From the NCBI GenBank assembly GCA_013141435.1, contig JABFQZ010000002.1:21022-85021 (forward strand): a stretch of 64,000 nt of DNA, read 5' to 3'. Positions 18,653 to 28,026 of this stretch are shown piece by piece. The notes beneath the pieces are model-generated. The model ran no database searches. It saw only the letters and a list, made by a program, of their open reading frames with translations, and had not been told where the DNA came from. This DNA comes from Ferruginibacter sp. (GTDB lineage Bacteria; Bacteroidota; Bacteroidia; Chitinophagales; Chitinophagaceae). Numbering within the stretch: the first letter of the stretch is position 1; each line of letters opens with the position of its first letter. A program made the position numbers and the translations under genes.

Positions 18653-18660
18653 TATTTTTG
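18653..18660 (+). promoter_or_regulatory. Promoter -7 box TATTTTTG of the endonuclease I gene
   Basis: An exact TAnnTTTG element lies 22 nt before the chosen ATG at 18683. It overlaps the longer reading frame that begins at 18650, which argues that the true start is the downstream ATG. A TTTTG lies 26 nt upstream, slightly far for a -33 element. Confidence 0.6.
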
Positions 18661-18682
18661 TACAAAATATAACCCCCTTTAT

Positions 18683-21600
18683 ATGAAAAAAATTTACATT
18701 TTATTTTTGTTGGCTTTAATTACCAGTTTTAGTTTTGGTCAAATTTCTATAACATCTGCTGGTACAGCTTTTATCGAAGATTTTAATACACTTGCTAATA
18801 CTGGTACTAGTAGTACAACTCCAAGTGGTTGGGCTTTTTTTGAAACTGGATCTGGTGCAAATACCACTTATCTTGCTGATAATGGTGGTGCAAATGGTGG
18901 CAATACTTATAGTTATGGTGCAACAAGTAATACAGATAGAGCTCTTGGTACTTTAATTTCTGGTTCAGTTACTTCTTCAATTGGGGCATCTTATATAAAC
19001 AATACTGGTGCACCTATAGCAGAGTTAACCATTTCTTACACTGGCGAGCAGTGGCGTTTGGGCACTGCTGGTAGGCAAGATAGGTTAGATTTTTTTTATA
19101 GTACAACTGCTACAGCACTTAATACTGGGGCATATACAGCTGTAACAAACTTAAATTTTACAGCTCCTATCACAAGCGGAACTTTAGGTGCTTTTGATGG
19201 AAATTTGCCTGCAAACAGAACTGCAGTTTCTTTTACTATTACTGGCTTAAATATACCAAATGGTTCTACATTTTGGATAAAGTGGGCTGATTTTAATGCT
19301 ACAAGTGCTGATGATGGTTTGGCTATAGATGATTTTTCTATTACGGCAATTGCAGGCGGTGCAGATATAACCGCACCAATAGTAACTACACTTACACCAT
19401 TAGATAATGCCACTAATGTACTTACAAATGCAAGTTTGCAAATATTATTTAACGAAGCTATTGCAAAAGGTACAGGTAATATTGTAATAAAAAAATTATT
19501 GGACAATACTGTTCATCAAACAATTGATGTAACAACTGCTGCTGTAACTGTGGCTGGCAGTACTGCTACTATTTCGATTACTCCTGCATTTTTAAATACT
19601 ACCGATTATTATGTAGAGATAGATGCTGGTGCATTTACAGATATAGCTCTAAACAACTTTGCTGGGATAACAGGAAATAGCACTTGGAATTTTACCACAA
19701 TATCACCACCTGCTGCCGGAGTTATAAATAATAATTATGGTTTCACAAATTGTGCAAGTACATTTTTAGCCGAAGGTTGGAGCCAATACAGTGTGGCTGG
19801 TACGCAAACATGGACTTGTAGTACAACTGGAAGAACAGATGCAAATGGTATGCAAATAAATGCTTTTGTAGCATCAGGAAATAACCCACTAAATGAAGAT
19901 TGGCTTGTATCGCCAATATTCGATTTGAGTGCTGTAAGTTTACCTACACTAAAATTTTATAGTAGAGGAGATTTTATTGGAAACTCTTTACAATTAAAAA
20001 TATCGAATAATTACACACCAGGCACAAACCCTACTGGTGCCACTTGGACAAATTTGACAGGCAATTTCCCTACCAATGTTGCTGGGCAAGGTGTTTGGAC
20101 ATTATCAGATAATATTGATTTATCTTCATACAACAGTTCAAATATTACGATAGCTTGGGTATATGCAAACCCTACAATAGCCAGCTCATCAAGATGGACA
20201 ATAGATGATGTAATTATTTATCCTCAAATAGTTTTACAACCATGTGCAGAGTTAACCGATCAACCAACAAACCTTGTATTAACTGCTACAGCAGCAACGG
20301 TTTCGGGCACTTTTGATTTGATTCCTAATCCAACTACTGTGCAAAACTATTTGGTAGTACGTAGTTTAACTACTCCATTGACCCAATTGCCAGTAGATGG
20401 TGTAAATTATACCGCTGGGCAAGTAATTGGAGGCGGAAATGGCTCTGTATTTGGTATTTCATCAGATGGAACATTTACAGATAATACAGTTTCTCCATCT
20501 ACCCAATATTACTATTTTGTATTTGCTATTGAAGATCAAAATTGTATTGGTGGCCCAAATTACAATCAATTATTACCTTTAACACAAACAGCAACTACAC
20601 CAGCACTTGCCCCATGTACAACACCTACTGAGCCAACTGCTTTAATACTTACAGCAGCCAATACTACTATTTCAGGTACATTTACAGCATCTGGAGCAAG
20701 TGCGTATTTAGTTATAAAAAGTACTGTTCCTCCAGCTTTAGGTGCAAGCCCAGTAGATGGTACTACATACACCATTGGGCAAGCTTTTGGCAATGGTAAT
20801 GTTATAAGTATAAGTACATCTAATACTTTTACAGCTACTGGATTAACAGTGGCAACACCTTACTATTTTTATGTTTTTGCATTAAACAATGCTTGCACAG
20901 GTACACCATTTTATAGTGTTGCAAATTTGCCAGGTACAATTTCTACTACCAATGTTGCTACAGGCATACCTACAGGTTATTATGATGCAGCTTCAACATT
21001 AACATGCCAGCCTTTAAAAACAGCTTTAAAAAATATTATAACTACAGGTTCGAATGTATTAGGATATACTCCAGGCATTTGGAATATAATACAATATGCA
21101 GATATGCATAGAAACGATGCCAACACAGCAGATATAATTTGGGATATGTACAGCGACAACCCAACAGGACCTGAGCCTTATACATTTACTTATGGCTCAA
21201 GCCAATGTGGTACTTATACCAACGAAGGCGGATGCTATAACAGAGAGCATAGTACACCACAATCTTGGTTTGGTAGTATAGCACCAATGGTGTCAGATGC
21301 TCATCATATTTTTGCTACCGATGGAAAGGTAAATGGAATGAGAAGTAATTATCCTTATGGAGAAGTAAGTTCTGCAACTTTTACAAGTATGAATGGCGGC
21401 AAATTAGGTACTGGTAATAACTTTGGCTATACAGGCACTGTATTTGAGCCTATTAATGAGTATAAAGGCGATTTTGCTAGAGCATGTTTATACATGATTA
21501 CAAGATATGAAAATGAAGTTATTTCGCAAAACTGGAGTAACCAAGGCACTGGTAATACTGTATTTTTAAGCCCAACCGATGAACCTGATGCTGCAAAAAG

Positions 21601-22345
21601 ACAATTACAGATGTATGATTTATATTACTTAAAAACGCTAATAAAATGGCATAATCAAGACCCTGTAAGCCAAAAAGAAATAGATAGAAATAATGCTATT
21701 TATTACACTGCTGTAAACAGTACACCTATAGCCCAACACAATAGAAACCCTTTTGTAGATCACCCAGAATATGTAGCTCAAATATGGTCGAATGCATGTG
21801 GACTTGCAGTACCAATATCCTTAATAGAATTTAAAACCAATTTGTATGATGCAACTGTAAAAATAAACTGGACTGTAGATAATGCAATAAATTTTAGTCA
21901 TTTTATTTTAGAACGTAGTACTGATGGTATTTTGTTTAAAAAAATAGCTACAGTAAGTATAACTAATACAAAAACATATAATTATTTGGATGTAAATACT
22001 CCAAAAGTAGCAGTTATTTATTATCGTTTAAAAATGATAGATACAGATGGTAAATTTAGTTATAGTAAAATAGAAGCCGTAAAACTTAACATTAAAACTA
22101 GTGCTATATCTATTTCACCAAACCCTACAACCGATTACTTAAACATAAAACTAGATAAGCAATATTATACCAACAGTACACTTACAATAAACGATATAGC
22201 TGGGCGAAGAATATTACAACAAAATGTGCCAGCAAATACAACAACTATAAATATCAATATTAAGAATATTGGTGCTGGTAAGTATTTTGTGAAATTGATA
22301 ACTAATAACGAAATCGTAAACAATTCGTTTATTATTGTAAAATAG
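18683..22345 (+). CDS. Large secreted endonuclease I family nuclease with T9SS sorting domain
   Basis: The 1220-residue product starts MKKIYILFLLALITSFSFGQ (signal peptide). The N-terminal half has a choice-of-anchor-like domain (about 20-230) that ends in the usual DDGLAIDDFSI signature. A bacterial Ig-like domain (about 235-345, ATNVLTNASLQILFNEAIAKG), a second anchor-type domain and two fibronectin-like repeats follow. The endonuclease I domain covers about 763-1035, with the catalytic NREHSTPQSWF motif and DAHHIFATDGKVNG. The C-terminus (about 1140-1220, SPNPTTDYLNIKL ... FIIVK) is a T9SS type A signal. It probably degrades extracellular DNA for nutrients or phosphate. At over 1200 residues it is much longer than the 230-270 of simple EndA nucleases because of the added adhesion-type domains. 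Confidence 0.95.
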   Translation: MKKIYILFLLALITSFSFGQISITSAGTAFIEDFNTLANTGTSSTTPSGWAFFETGSGANTTYLADNGGANGGNTYSYGATSNTDRALGTLISGSVTSSIGASYINNTGAPIAELTISYTGEQWRLGTAGRQDRLDFFYSTTATALNTGAYTAVTNLNFTAPITSGTLGAFDGNLPANRTAVSFTITGLNIPNGSTFWIKWADFNATSADDGLAIDDFSITAIAGGADITAPIVTTLTPLDNATNVLTNASLQILFNEAIAKGTGNIVIKKLLDNTVHQTIDVTTAAVTVAGSTATISITPAFLNTTDYYVEIDAGAFTDIALNNFAGITGNSTWNFTTISPPAAGVINNNYGFTNCASTFLAEGWSQYSVAGTQTWTCSTTGRTDANGMQINAFVASGNNPLNEDWLVSPIFDLSAVSLPTLKFYSRGDFIGNSLQLKISNNYTPGTNPTGATWTNLTGNFPTNVAGQGVWTLSDNIDLSSYNSSNITIAWVYANPTIASSSRWTIDDVIIYPQIVLQPCAELTDQPTNLVLTATAATVSGTFDLIPNPTTVQNYLVVRSLTTPLTQLPVDGVNYTAGQVIGGGNGSVFGISSDGTFTDNTVSPSTQYYYFVFAIEDQNCIGGPNYNQLLPLTQTATTPALAPCTTPTEPTALILTAANTTISGTFTASGASAYLVIKSTVPPALGASPVDGTTYTIGQAFGNGNVISISTSNTFTATGLTVATPYYFYVFALNNACTGTPFYSVANLPGTISTTNVATGIPTGYYDAASTLTCQPLKTALKNIITTGSNVLGYTPGIWNIIQYADMHRNDANTADIIWDMYSDNPTGPEPYTFTYGSSQCGTYTNEGGCYNREHSTPQSWFGSIAPMVSDAHHIFATDGKVNGMRSNYPYGEVSSATFTSMNGGKLGTGNNFGYTGTVFEPINEYKGDFARACLYMITRYENEVISQNWSNQGTGNTVFLSPTDEPDAAKRQLQMYDLYYLKTLIKWHNQDPVSQKEIDRNNAIYYTAVNSTPIAQHNRNPFVDHPEYVAQIWSNACGLAVPISLIEFKTNLYDATVKINWTVDNAINFSHFILERSTDGILFKKIATVSITNTKTYNYLDVNTPKVAVIYYRLKMIDTDGKFSYSKIEAVKLNIKTSAISISPNPTTDYLNIKLDKQYYTNSTLTINDIAGRRILQQNVPANTTTININIKNIGAGKYFVKLITNNEIVNNSFIIVK

Positions 22346-22506
22346 AAATTACGTTGTTAGCAAAAATTTATTTTTGTACAAAGCAATTATAAATAGTATT
22401 CTTCTATTCTTAAATATTTTTTTTAACAAAAAATAATTTCACAAAAAATAAAACAATACAAATAAATATTACTTTTATATTTTAAAAATACCAAAAAAAA
22501 TTAAAA

Positions 22507-23205
22507 ATGACACCAAGTATAATGATAATATCGGTAGTATTTATGCTACTAGGAATGCTGGCTCAATACAAGCTAAAGAGCAAATTTACAAACTATAGTA
22601 AAGTGCCTACCACAAGCGGTTTGAGCGGAAAAGAAATTGCCGAAAAAATGCTCAGAGATAGTGCAATTTACGATGTACAAGTAGTATCTGTAAGCGGCTT
22701 TTTAAGCGACCATTACGACCCTACAAAAAAAACAGTAAACCTTAGCCCCGATGTATATGAAGGCAGAACAGTATCGGCTGCTGCTGTTGCCGCACATGAG
22801 TGTGGCCATGCAGTACAACATGCTACAGCATATAGTATGCTTACCTTACGAAGCAAATTGGTACCAGCAGTAAAAATTAGCAGTACCATATCGCAATGGA
22901 TTATTATGGCTGGCATTGGTATGATGGGCTTTGGAGGCGGAAACCCTACTATTTTATTGGTAGGTATAATTTTATTTGCCGCCTCTACCCTATTTTCGAT
23001 AGTTACCTTACCAGTAGAGTTTGATGCAAGCAAAAGAGCCTTAGCATGGTTAGATACTGCCAGTATAACAACTACAGATGAGCACACAAAAGCAAAAGAT
23101 GCACTTACTTGGGCAGCCATGACTTATGTAGTAGCAGCACTAGCCTCTATTGCAATGCTTGTACAATATGTTATGATGTATTTGGGCCGTACAAGCAACG
23201 ATTAA
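22507..23205 (+). CDS. YugP-type membrane zinc metallopeptidase (Zn_peptidase_2 family)
   Basis: The product is a 232-residue membrane protein. An N-terminal helix (MIISVVFMLLGMLAQYKL) is followed by a cytoplasmic domain, the zinc motif AAHECGHAVQHA (HExxH variant HECGH) at about residues 95-106, and three further hydrophobic helices (SQWIIMAGIGMMGFG, ILLVGIILFAASTLFSIV, MTYVVAALASIAMLVQYVM). A second acidic metal-ligand region lies in LPVEFDASKRALAWL. This is the arrangement of the YugP family; its substrate is not established. A 7/8 promoter match (TACTTTTA) lies about 40 nt upstream. Identification by motif and topology is firm. Confidence 0.93.
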   Translation: MTPSIMIISVVFMLLGMLAQYKLKSKFTNYSKVPTTSGLSGKEIAEKMLRDSAIYDVQVVSVSGFLSDHYDPTKKTVNLSPDVYEGRTVSAAAVAAHECGHAVQHATAYSMLTLRSKLVPAVKISSTISQWIIMAGIGMMGFGGGNPTILLVGIILFAASTLFSIVTLPVEFDASKRALAWLDTASITTTDEHTKAKDALTWAAMTYVVAALASIAMLVQYVMMYLGRTSND

Positions 23206-23249
23206 TTTTTACCCAAAACATTTTGAAGCATCAGCTCCAAATCCATAAT

Positions 23250-23352
23250 CAGCATTAGTTTCCCGTTTTCTGTAGTACACCTGCAATAAGTTTATACAAA
23301 ATGAAATTTATTATTGCAGGTGGTACTACTGCCAACCGGGGCTAGGCTCAGC
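23250..23352. repeat. Imperfect long inverted repeat (MITE-like)
   Basis: The inner arms TAGTACACCTGCAATAA (23273-23289) and TTATTGCAGGTGGTACTA (23311-23328) pair with a single extra base, and the loop is 21 nt. Similarity continues outward to about 23250 and 23352 with mismatches (AGCATTAG ... against ... CTAGGCT). It lies in the 375-bp YugP-queA gap, upstream of the queA promoter. Confidence 0.7.
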
Positions 23353-23457
23353 TAAATATCATTATTCAAATTTTATTAGTAATTCCAATTCATTTTGTAG
23401 ATAATATTTTAAACTGAATACTAAAAAAGTAATTTTCGTAAATAAACGAAATTTATG

Positions 23458-23465
23458 TAATTTTG
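23458..23465 (+). promoter_or_regulatory. queA promoter, -7 box TAATTTTG
   Basis: An exact TAnnTTTG followed by CA lies about 116 nt upstream of the queA start. It implies an untranslated leader of roughly 109 nt. Confidence 0.6.
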
Positions 23466-23471
23466 CACTCT

Positions 23472-23580
23472 TTATAAAAAATCATGCCGTAACATGATAC
23501 GTGCCTTTTACTATTTGAGGCTTGTTTTTCAGTAAATAAAATTTATTATTTACACGGTATGAGATAAAATTTATTTTAAA
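23472..23580 (+). promoter_or_regulatory. Structured 5' leader of queA, candidate cis-regulatory RNA
   Basis: Between the predicted transcription start and the queA ATG, a closing stem CATGCCGT (23483-23490) with ACGGTATG (23554-23561) encloses two hairpins: GCCT/AGGC (23503-23506, 23518-23521) and GTAAATAA/TTATTTAC (23532-23539, 23546-23553). A competing hairpin ATCATG/CATGAT (23481-23486, 23493-23498) uses the same bases as the closing stem. Pairings were found by eye. No known preQ1 riboswitch pattern was recognised. Confidence 0.45.
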
Positions 23581-24630
23581 ATGAAATTATCTCAATTCGA
23601 ATTTGACCTTCCATTAAACCTTATTGCACAAAACCCTACAAAAAAAAGAGAAGATAGCCGCATGATGGTTATTGAACGCAAAACGGGCAATATTACCAAC
23701 CGCACTTTTAACGATATACAAGAGTATTTTAACGATAAAGATGTATTTGTAGTAAACAACACCAAAGTTTTTCCGGCACGTATGTATGGCCGAAAAGAAA
23801 AAACAGGCGCTAAAATAGAAGTATTTTTATTGCGTGAGCTAAGTAGAACCAATAGACTTTGGGATGTAATTGTAGACCCAGCTCGTAAAATAAGAGTAGG
23901 CAATAAATTATATTTTGGCGAAAACGACGAATTGGTAGCCGAAGTAATAGATAACACTACTAGCCGTGGCAGAACAATAAGATTTATATGGGAAGATAGT
24001 GAAGAAAGTTTTAGAGAAATGCTTGATTTTATGGGCGAAACGCCATTGCCAAAATACATAAAACGTACGCCAGAAGAAGAAGATAAAGAAAGATACCAAA
24101 CAGTATATGCAAAGCATGAGGGAGCAGTTGCTGCACCTACAGCAGGCTTGCACTTTAGCAAAGAGCTAATAAAAAAATTGGAAATAAAAGGTATTCGTTT
24201 TGCAGAAGTAACATTGCACACAGGCTTAGGTACTTTTAGACCAATAGAAGTAGAAGACCTTAGCAAACATAAAATGGATGCTGAGTATTATAATATAGAA
24301 GAAACCGCTTGTGGTATTGTAAATAAAGCAAAAGAAAAAGGGCATAGAATATGCTCTATTGGTACAACTACAATGCGTACTTTAGAAAATTCTTATACAG
24401 CACAAAAATTTTTAAAACCTTCAGAAGGCTGGACAAATAATTTTATTCATCCACCTTACGATTTTAACATTGCCGATTCATTAGTAACAAATTTTCATTT
24501 ACCAAAAACCAGTTTGCAAATAATGGCTTGCGCTTTTGCAGGCTACGATTTAATGACAGAGGCTTACAAAAAAGCAATAAAAGATAAGTATCGCTTTTTT
24601 AGCTATGGCGATGCAATGCTAATAATATAA
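23581..24630 (+). CDS. queA: S-adenosylmethionine:tRNA ribosyltransferase-isomerase QueA
   Basis: QueA transfers and isomerises the ribosyl group of S-adenosylmethionine onto 7-aminomethyl-7-deazaguanine at tRNA position 34, making epoxyqueuosine. The 349-residue product is typical. It shows [19 protein letters not shown] at the start, [39 protein letters not shown] and [19 protein letters not shown] blocks, and [18 protein letters not shown] near the end. Other queuosine genes are not nearby. It is preceded by a long structured leader and followed by a strong bidirectional terminator, so it is a single transcription unit that may be regulated at the RNA level. Confidence 0.96.
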   Translation: MKLSQFEFDLPLNLIAQNPTKKREDSRMMVIERKTGNITNRTFNDIQEYFNDKDVFVVNNTKVFPARMYGRKEKTGAKIEVFLLRELSRTNRLWDVIVDPARKIRVGNKLYFGENDELVAEVIDNTTSRGRTIRFIWEDSEESFREMLDFMGETPLPKYIKRTPEEEDKERYQTVYAKHEGAVAAPTAGLHFSKELIKKLEIKGIRFAEVTLHTGLGTFRPIEVEDLSKHKMDAEYYNIEETACGIVNKAKEKGHRICSIGTTTMRTLENSYTAQKFLKPSEGWTNNFIHPPYDFNIADSLVTNFHLPKTSLQIMACAFAGYDLMTEAYKKAIKDKYRFFSYGDAMLII

Positions 24631-24637
24631 TAACAAT

Positions 24638-24675
24638 AAAAAGCAGCCGACAGTAAAATTGTTGGCTGCTTTTTT
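24638..24675. terminator. Bidirectional intrinsic terminator between queA and the DUF2795 gene
   Basis: The arms AAAAAGCAGCCGAC and GTTGGCTGCTTTTTT pair with one G-U and enclose a 9-nt loop. T-runs on both strands serve the two convergent genes. Confidence 0.9.
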
Positions 24676-24689
24676 TAGAAAAATATTTT

Positions 24690-24911
24690 TTAATATTCAT
24701 CTTCGTTAAAGAAAAAATCATCTTGGCTAGGGTAATCTGGCCAAATATCTTCAAGCCCTTCATACATATCACCTTCATCTTCTAACTCCTGAAGATTTTC
24801 TATAACTTCAATAGGCGCACCGCTACGAATGCTATAATCTATTAATTCATCTTTGGTTGCCGGCCATGGTGCATCTTCTAAATGAGAGGCAAGTTCTAGT
24901 GTCCAAAACAT
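24690..24911 (-). CDS. DUF2795 family small protein
   Basis: The 73-residue acidic protein starts MFWTLELASHLEDAPWPATK. The pattern LEDAPWPATKDELIDYSIRSGAPIEVIENLQELEDEG is, from memory, the conserved core of DUF2795 proteins of Bacteroidota, which have no known function. The tail is strongly acidic (DDFFFNEDEY). There is no signal peptide or membrane segment. An exact -7 box (TACATTTG then CACA, 24935-24942 on the minus strand) lies 24 nt upstream. Confidence 0.88.
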   Translation of the reverse strand: MFWTLELASHLEDAPWPATKDELIDYSIRSGAPIEVIENLQELEDEGDMYEGLEDIWPDYPSQDDFFFNEDEY

Positions 24912-24934
24912 CGTATTAACTGTTTAATTTTGTG

Positions 24935-24942
24935 CAAATGTA
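24935..24942 (-). promoter_or_regulatory. Promoter -7 box TACATTTG of the DUF2795 gene
   Basis: Exact TAnnTTTG on the minus strand, extended by CA, 24 nt upstream of the start codon. Confidence 0.6.
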
Positions 24943-25061
24943 GAGTTTCATACGAAATAACCAAAAGTCTTTTTTTTTATGCTTTTTTTTATACTTTTTT
25001 TAAGAAATATTTATATAAAAAATTAAATGCAAAATATAGTTTTATTAATTATTTTGTGCCA

Positions 25062-25712
25062 ATGTTAGTAGCCAAACAAATTGAAAAATATTACGATAAA
25101 CTACAGGTTTTAAAAACGGTAGATTTAGTAATAAATAAAGCCGAAATAGTGTGTATTGTTGGCTCATCGGGGGCTGGCAAAAGTACATTATTACATATAC
25201 TTGGCACATTAGATAAGCCAAACCAAGGCGAAGTATATTTACATGGGCAAAGAATAGACACATTAAAAGGCAATGCACTTGCAAAATTTAGAAATAAAAA
25301 CATAGGTTTTATTTTTCAATTTCATCATTTATTGCCCGAATTTACTGCCTTAGAAAATGTATGCATACCTGGCTGGATAGCTGGAAAAAAGAAAAAAGAA
25401 GTAGAAAATAGAGCAATAGAATTATTGGAAACATTAGGTTTGAAAGATAAATTGGAAAACAAACCACACCAACTATCGGGTGGCGAACAACAGAGAGTAG
25501 CAGTAGCAAGGGCATTAATAAACAACCCTGCTATAATAATGGCTGATGAACCAACTGGTAATTTAGACAGTACAAATGCAAGGGAATTGCATAAACTTTT
25601 TATAGAACTTAGAAATACGATGCAACAAACATTTTTAATTGTTACACATAATGAAGAATTGGCTGCAATGAGCGATAGAATAATTTTTATGAAAGATGGA
25701 AAAATTGAATAA
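25062..25712 (+). CDS. lolD: ABC transporter ATP-binding protein, LolD type
   Basis: The start is set at the ATG at 25062 (MLVAKQIEKYYDKLQV). The reading frame extends 44 codons upstream, but with hydrophobic, non-homologous sequence. The 216-residue product is a single nucleotide-binding domain with Walker A GSSGAGKST, Q-loop FIFQFHHLLPEFTALENV, signature LSGGEQQRVAVARAL, Walker B IIMADEPTGNLD and switch His in VTHNEE. The family powers release of lipoproteins from the inner membrane (LolCDE) or MacB-like exporters. LolD is the closest by sequence feel, but no LolC/E permease gene adjoins it, so the exact assignment rests on similarity only. Confidence 0.85.
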   Translation: MLVAKQIEKYYDKLQVLKTVDLVINKAEIVCIVGSSGAGKSTLLHILGTLDKPNQGEVYLHGQRIDTLKGNALAKFRNKNIGFIFQFHHLLPEFTALENVCIPGWIAGKKKKEVENRAIELLETLGLKDKLENKPHQLSGGEQQRVAVARALINNPAIIMADEPTGNLDSTNARELHKLFIELRNTMQQTFLIVTHNEELAAMSDRIIFMKDGKIE

Positions 25713-25810
25713 CAATATTTGCTAGATTTTTTATAAGAAGTACCAATTTTTTTTATTGATTTTATTTTTATAATTAAAATAAATTAAATATGGTTTCAAA
25801 AATTTATAAC

Positions 25811-25863
25811 CAATAAAAATGATGCCATGTATTCAAATCTTCAACGGAGCGTCGCCAATGAAG
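25811..25863 (-). repeat. Dispersed intergenic repeat, TGGCG family, copy 3
   Basis: On the minus strand this reads CTTCATTGGCGACGCTCC, then GTTGAAGATTTG, then, 30 nt after the TGGCG, TGGCATC with a TTTTATTG block. That spacing is identical to copy 4 at 41588. The first 30 nt match copy 2 at 27 of 30 positions. Adjacent bases 25877-25891 are an exact 15-nt reverse complement of 62570-62584, beside copy 5. Confidence 0.7.
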
Positions 25864-25951
25864 ATGCCATAAAAATCAAATGCTGGTAAACAAAAAATAA
25901 ACTTGTTGTAAAAAAAAATAATTATACTAAATATCTTTAATAGAAAAAAAT

Positions 25952-28018
25952 TTGTTGAACAATACAATTTTAATAAAAGCATTTATACATATATGCCAAG
26001 CAAAAGCCATGGCAGCAATATACGAAGCTAATCGTAGCACTTGCAAATACGTACACAGCACTAGCCGTGGGCATGAAGCCATACAATTGGCTACTGCTTA
26101 CAATTTACTACCATGCGATTATGTGAGCCCATATTATAGAGATGAGAGTATGATGCTTGGTATGGATTTTTTGCCTTACACTTTAATGTTGCAACTATTA
26201 GCAAAAGGCGAAGATATATTTACTGGTGGTAGATCATATTACAACCACCCAAATTATAAAGGAGATGATAAGCCAACAATTATACACCAAAGTAGTGCTA
26301 CTGGTATGCAAGCAATACCTACAACTGGTGTAGCACAAGGGTTGAAATTTATGATGCAGTTGAAAAAAAAGGTGGCTTCGCATATTGAAGGCAGCAAACA
26401 GCCAATTGTACTATGCTCTCTTGGCGATGCATCGGTTACTGAAGGTGAAGTAAGCGAAGCTTTTCAGTTTGCTGCATTACACCAACTGCCTATAATATTT
26501 TTGGTACAAGATAATGATTGGGGTATAAGTGTAACATCGGCTGAGGCACGCACTTGCAATGCATACGAATTTATACAAGGTTTTAAAGGCATAAAAAGTT
26601 TGAGTATTGATGGATCAGATTTTGAAGAAAGTTTTATTGCAATGCAAAATGTAATATTAGATGTGCGTACAAATTGCTGCCCATACTTAGTGCATGCTAA
26701 TGTACCCTTGCTTGGGCATCATACAAGTGGTGTACGAAAAGATTTTTATAGAACGGAGGAGGATTTACAAAAACATTTTGCCAACGACCCTTATCAAAAA
26801 TTAAGAAATTCATTATTGCAAAATGGTATTAACGAAAACGAATTAAATGAAATAGAAGCTAAACAAATAATTTTTATACAATCTGAATTTGACAAAGCTG
26901 TTGCATCGCCTGAGCCTGATGCTACTACAGTAAGTAATCATATTTTTGCACCTACTAATATTATCGAAGAAGTTGGTAATCGTATGCCCATGGGCAATGA
27001 AAAAGTATTGATGGTAGATGCTGCATTATTTGCCATAAGAGAAATAATGGAAGATTGCCCCGAGGCTGTTTTGTATGGGCAAGACGTAGGCCTTAGGCTT
27101 GGTGGTGTTTTTAGAGAAGCCGCTACATTGGCTGAGCAGTTTGGCGATCATAGGGTTTTTAATACCGCCATACAAGAAGCATATATAATTGGAAGCACAA
27201 TAGGTATGTGTGCTGTAGGTGCAAAACCAATTGTAGAAGTACAATTTGCCGATTATATTTACCCTGGGTTAAACCAATTGGTTACCGAAATTTCTAAAAG
27301 TTGTTATTTAAGTTGTGGCAAGTTTCCTATACAAACATTAATACGTGTGCCTATTGGTGCTTATGGTGGTGGTGGACCGTATCATAGTGGTAGTATAGAA
27401 AGTACATTGCTAACCATTAAAGGTATAAAGATTGTGTACCCTAGTTGTGCAGCCGATATGAAAGGCTTAATGAAAGCAGCATTTTACGACCCTAACCCTG
27501 TAATAATGCTTGAACATAAAGGATTGTATTGGAGCAAAGTACAAGGCACCGAAGATGCAAAAAATATAGAGCCTAGTAGAGATTATATAATACCACTTGG
27601 CAAAGGCAATATTGTTTTGGAGGCTAATGAAGAAAAAATAAAAAGCGGTGAAACTTGCTGTGTTATTACCTATGGCATGGGCGTATTTTGGGCAAAAGCT
27701 GCTGCAAAACAATTTAATGAACAAGTAGAAATTATTGATTTAAGAACATTATTTCCATTAGATGAAGCATTGGTTTTTGCTACTGTAAATAAGCACGGAA
27801 AATGTATAATACTTACCGAAGAACAGCAAAATAATTCATTTGCCGAAGCGCTAGCAGCAAGGGTTTCCAAAGCATGCTTTAAAAATTTAGATGCAGCAGT
27901 GGAAGTACTTGGTGCATTAAATTTGCCAGCAGTGCCAATGAATATTATTTTAGAAAAAGAAATGTTGCCAAATGCAGAAAAAGTAGCCGAACTTATAAAA
28001 CAATTATTAAACAATTAA
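25952..28018 (+). CDS. Fused alpha-beta E1 component of branched-chain 2-oxoacid dehydrogenase
   Basis: The 688-residue protein joins E1 alpha (about 1-330) and E1 beta (about 350-688), which are two genes in many bacteria. It decarboxylates branched-chain 2-oxoacids with thiamine diphosphate and passes the acyl group to the E2 lipoate, linking valine, leucine and isoleucine breakdown to branched fatty acid primers. The alpha half shows TSRGHEAIQ, YYRDESMML and the ThDP motif CSLGDASVTEGEVSEAFQ ... QDNDWGISV. The beta half shows LYGQDVG, FNTAIQEAYIIGSTIGM and PIVEVQFADYIYPG. Translation must start at a TTG (25952 or 25955): an in-frame stop lies at 25928 and no ATG follows until residue 20, inside conserved sequence. 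Confidence 0.93.
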   Translation: MLNNTILIKAFIHICQAKAMAAIYEANRSTCKYVHSTSRGHEAIQLATAYNLLPCDYVSPYYRDESMMLGMDFLPYTLMLQLLAKGEDIFTGGRSYYNHPNYKGDDKPTIIHQSSATGMQAIPTTGVAQGLKFMMQLKKKVASHIEGSKQPIVLCSLGDASVTEGEVSEAFQFAALHQLPIIFLVQDNDWGISVTSAEARTCNAYEFIQGFKGIKSLSIDGSDFEESFIAMQNVILDVRTNCCPYLVHANVPLLGHHTSGVRKDFYRTEEDLQKHFANDPYQKLRNSLLQNGINENELNEIEAKQIIFIQSEFDKAVASPEPDATTVSNHIFAPTNIIEEVGNRMPMGNEKVLMVDAALFAIREIMEDCPEAVLYGQDVGLRLGGVFREAATLAEQFGDHRVFNTAIQEAYIIGSTIGMCAVGAKPIVEVQFADYIYPGLNQLVTEISKSCYLSCGKFPIQTLIRVPIGAYGGGGPYHSGSIESTLLTIKGIKIVYPSCAADMKGLMKAAFYDPNPVIMLEHKGLYWSKVQGTEDAKNIEPSRDYIIPLGKGNIVLEANEEKIKSGETCCVITYGMGVFWAKAAAKQFNEQVEIIDLRTLFPLDEALVFATVNKHGKCIILTEEQQNNSFAEALAARVSKACFKNLDAAVEVLGALNLPAVPMNIILEKEMLPNAEKVAELIKQLLNN

Positions 28019-28026
28019 AATCATTT

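Noticed and set aside
23472..23580. Known preQ1 riboswitch in front of queA
   Set aside because: No compact C-rich-loop pseudoknot or other known preQ1 layout was seen; only a generic structured leader can be supported.
25877..25891. 15-nt exact inverted match with 62570-62584 taken as proof of a longer repeat
   Set aside because: A 15-mer shared in 64 kb of AT-rich DNA can arise by chance; it is kept only as weak support beside the TGGCG copies.
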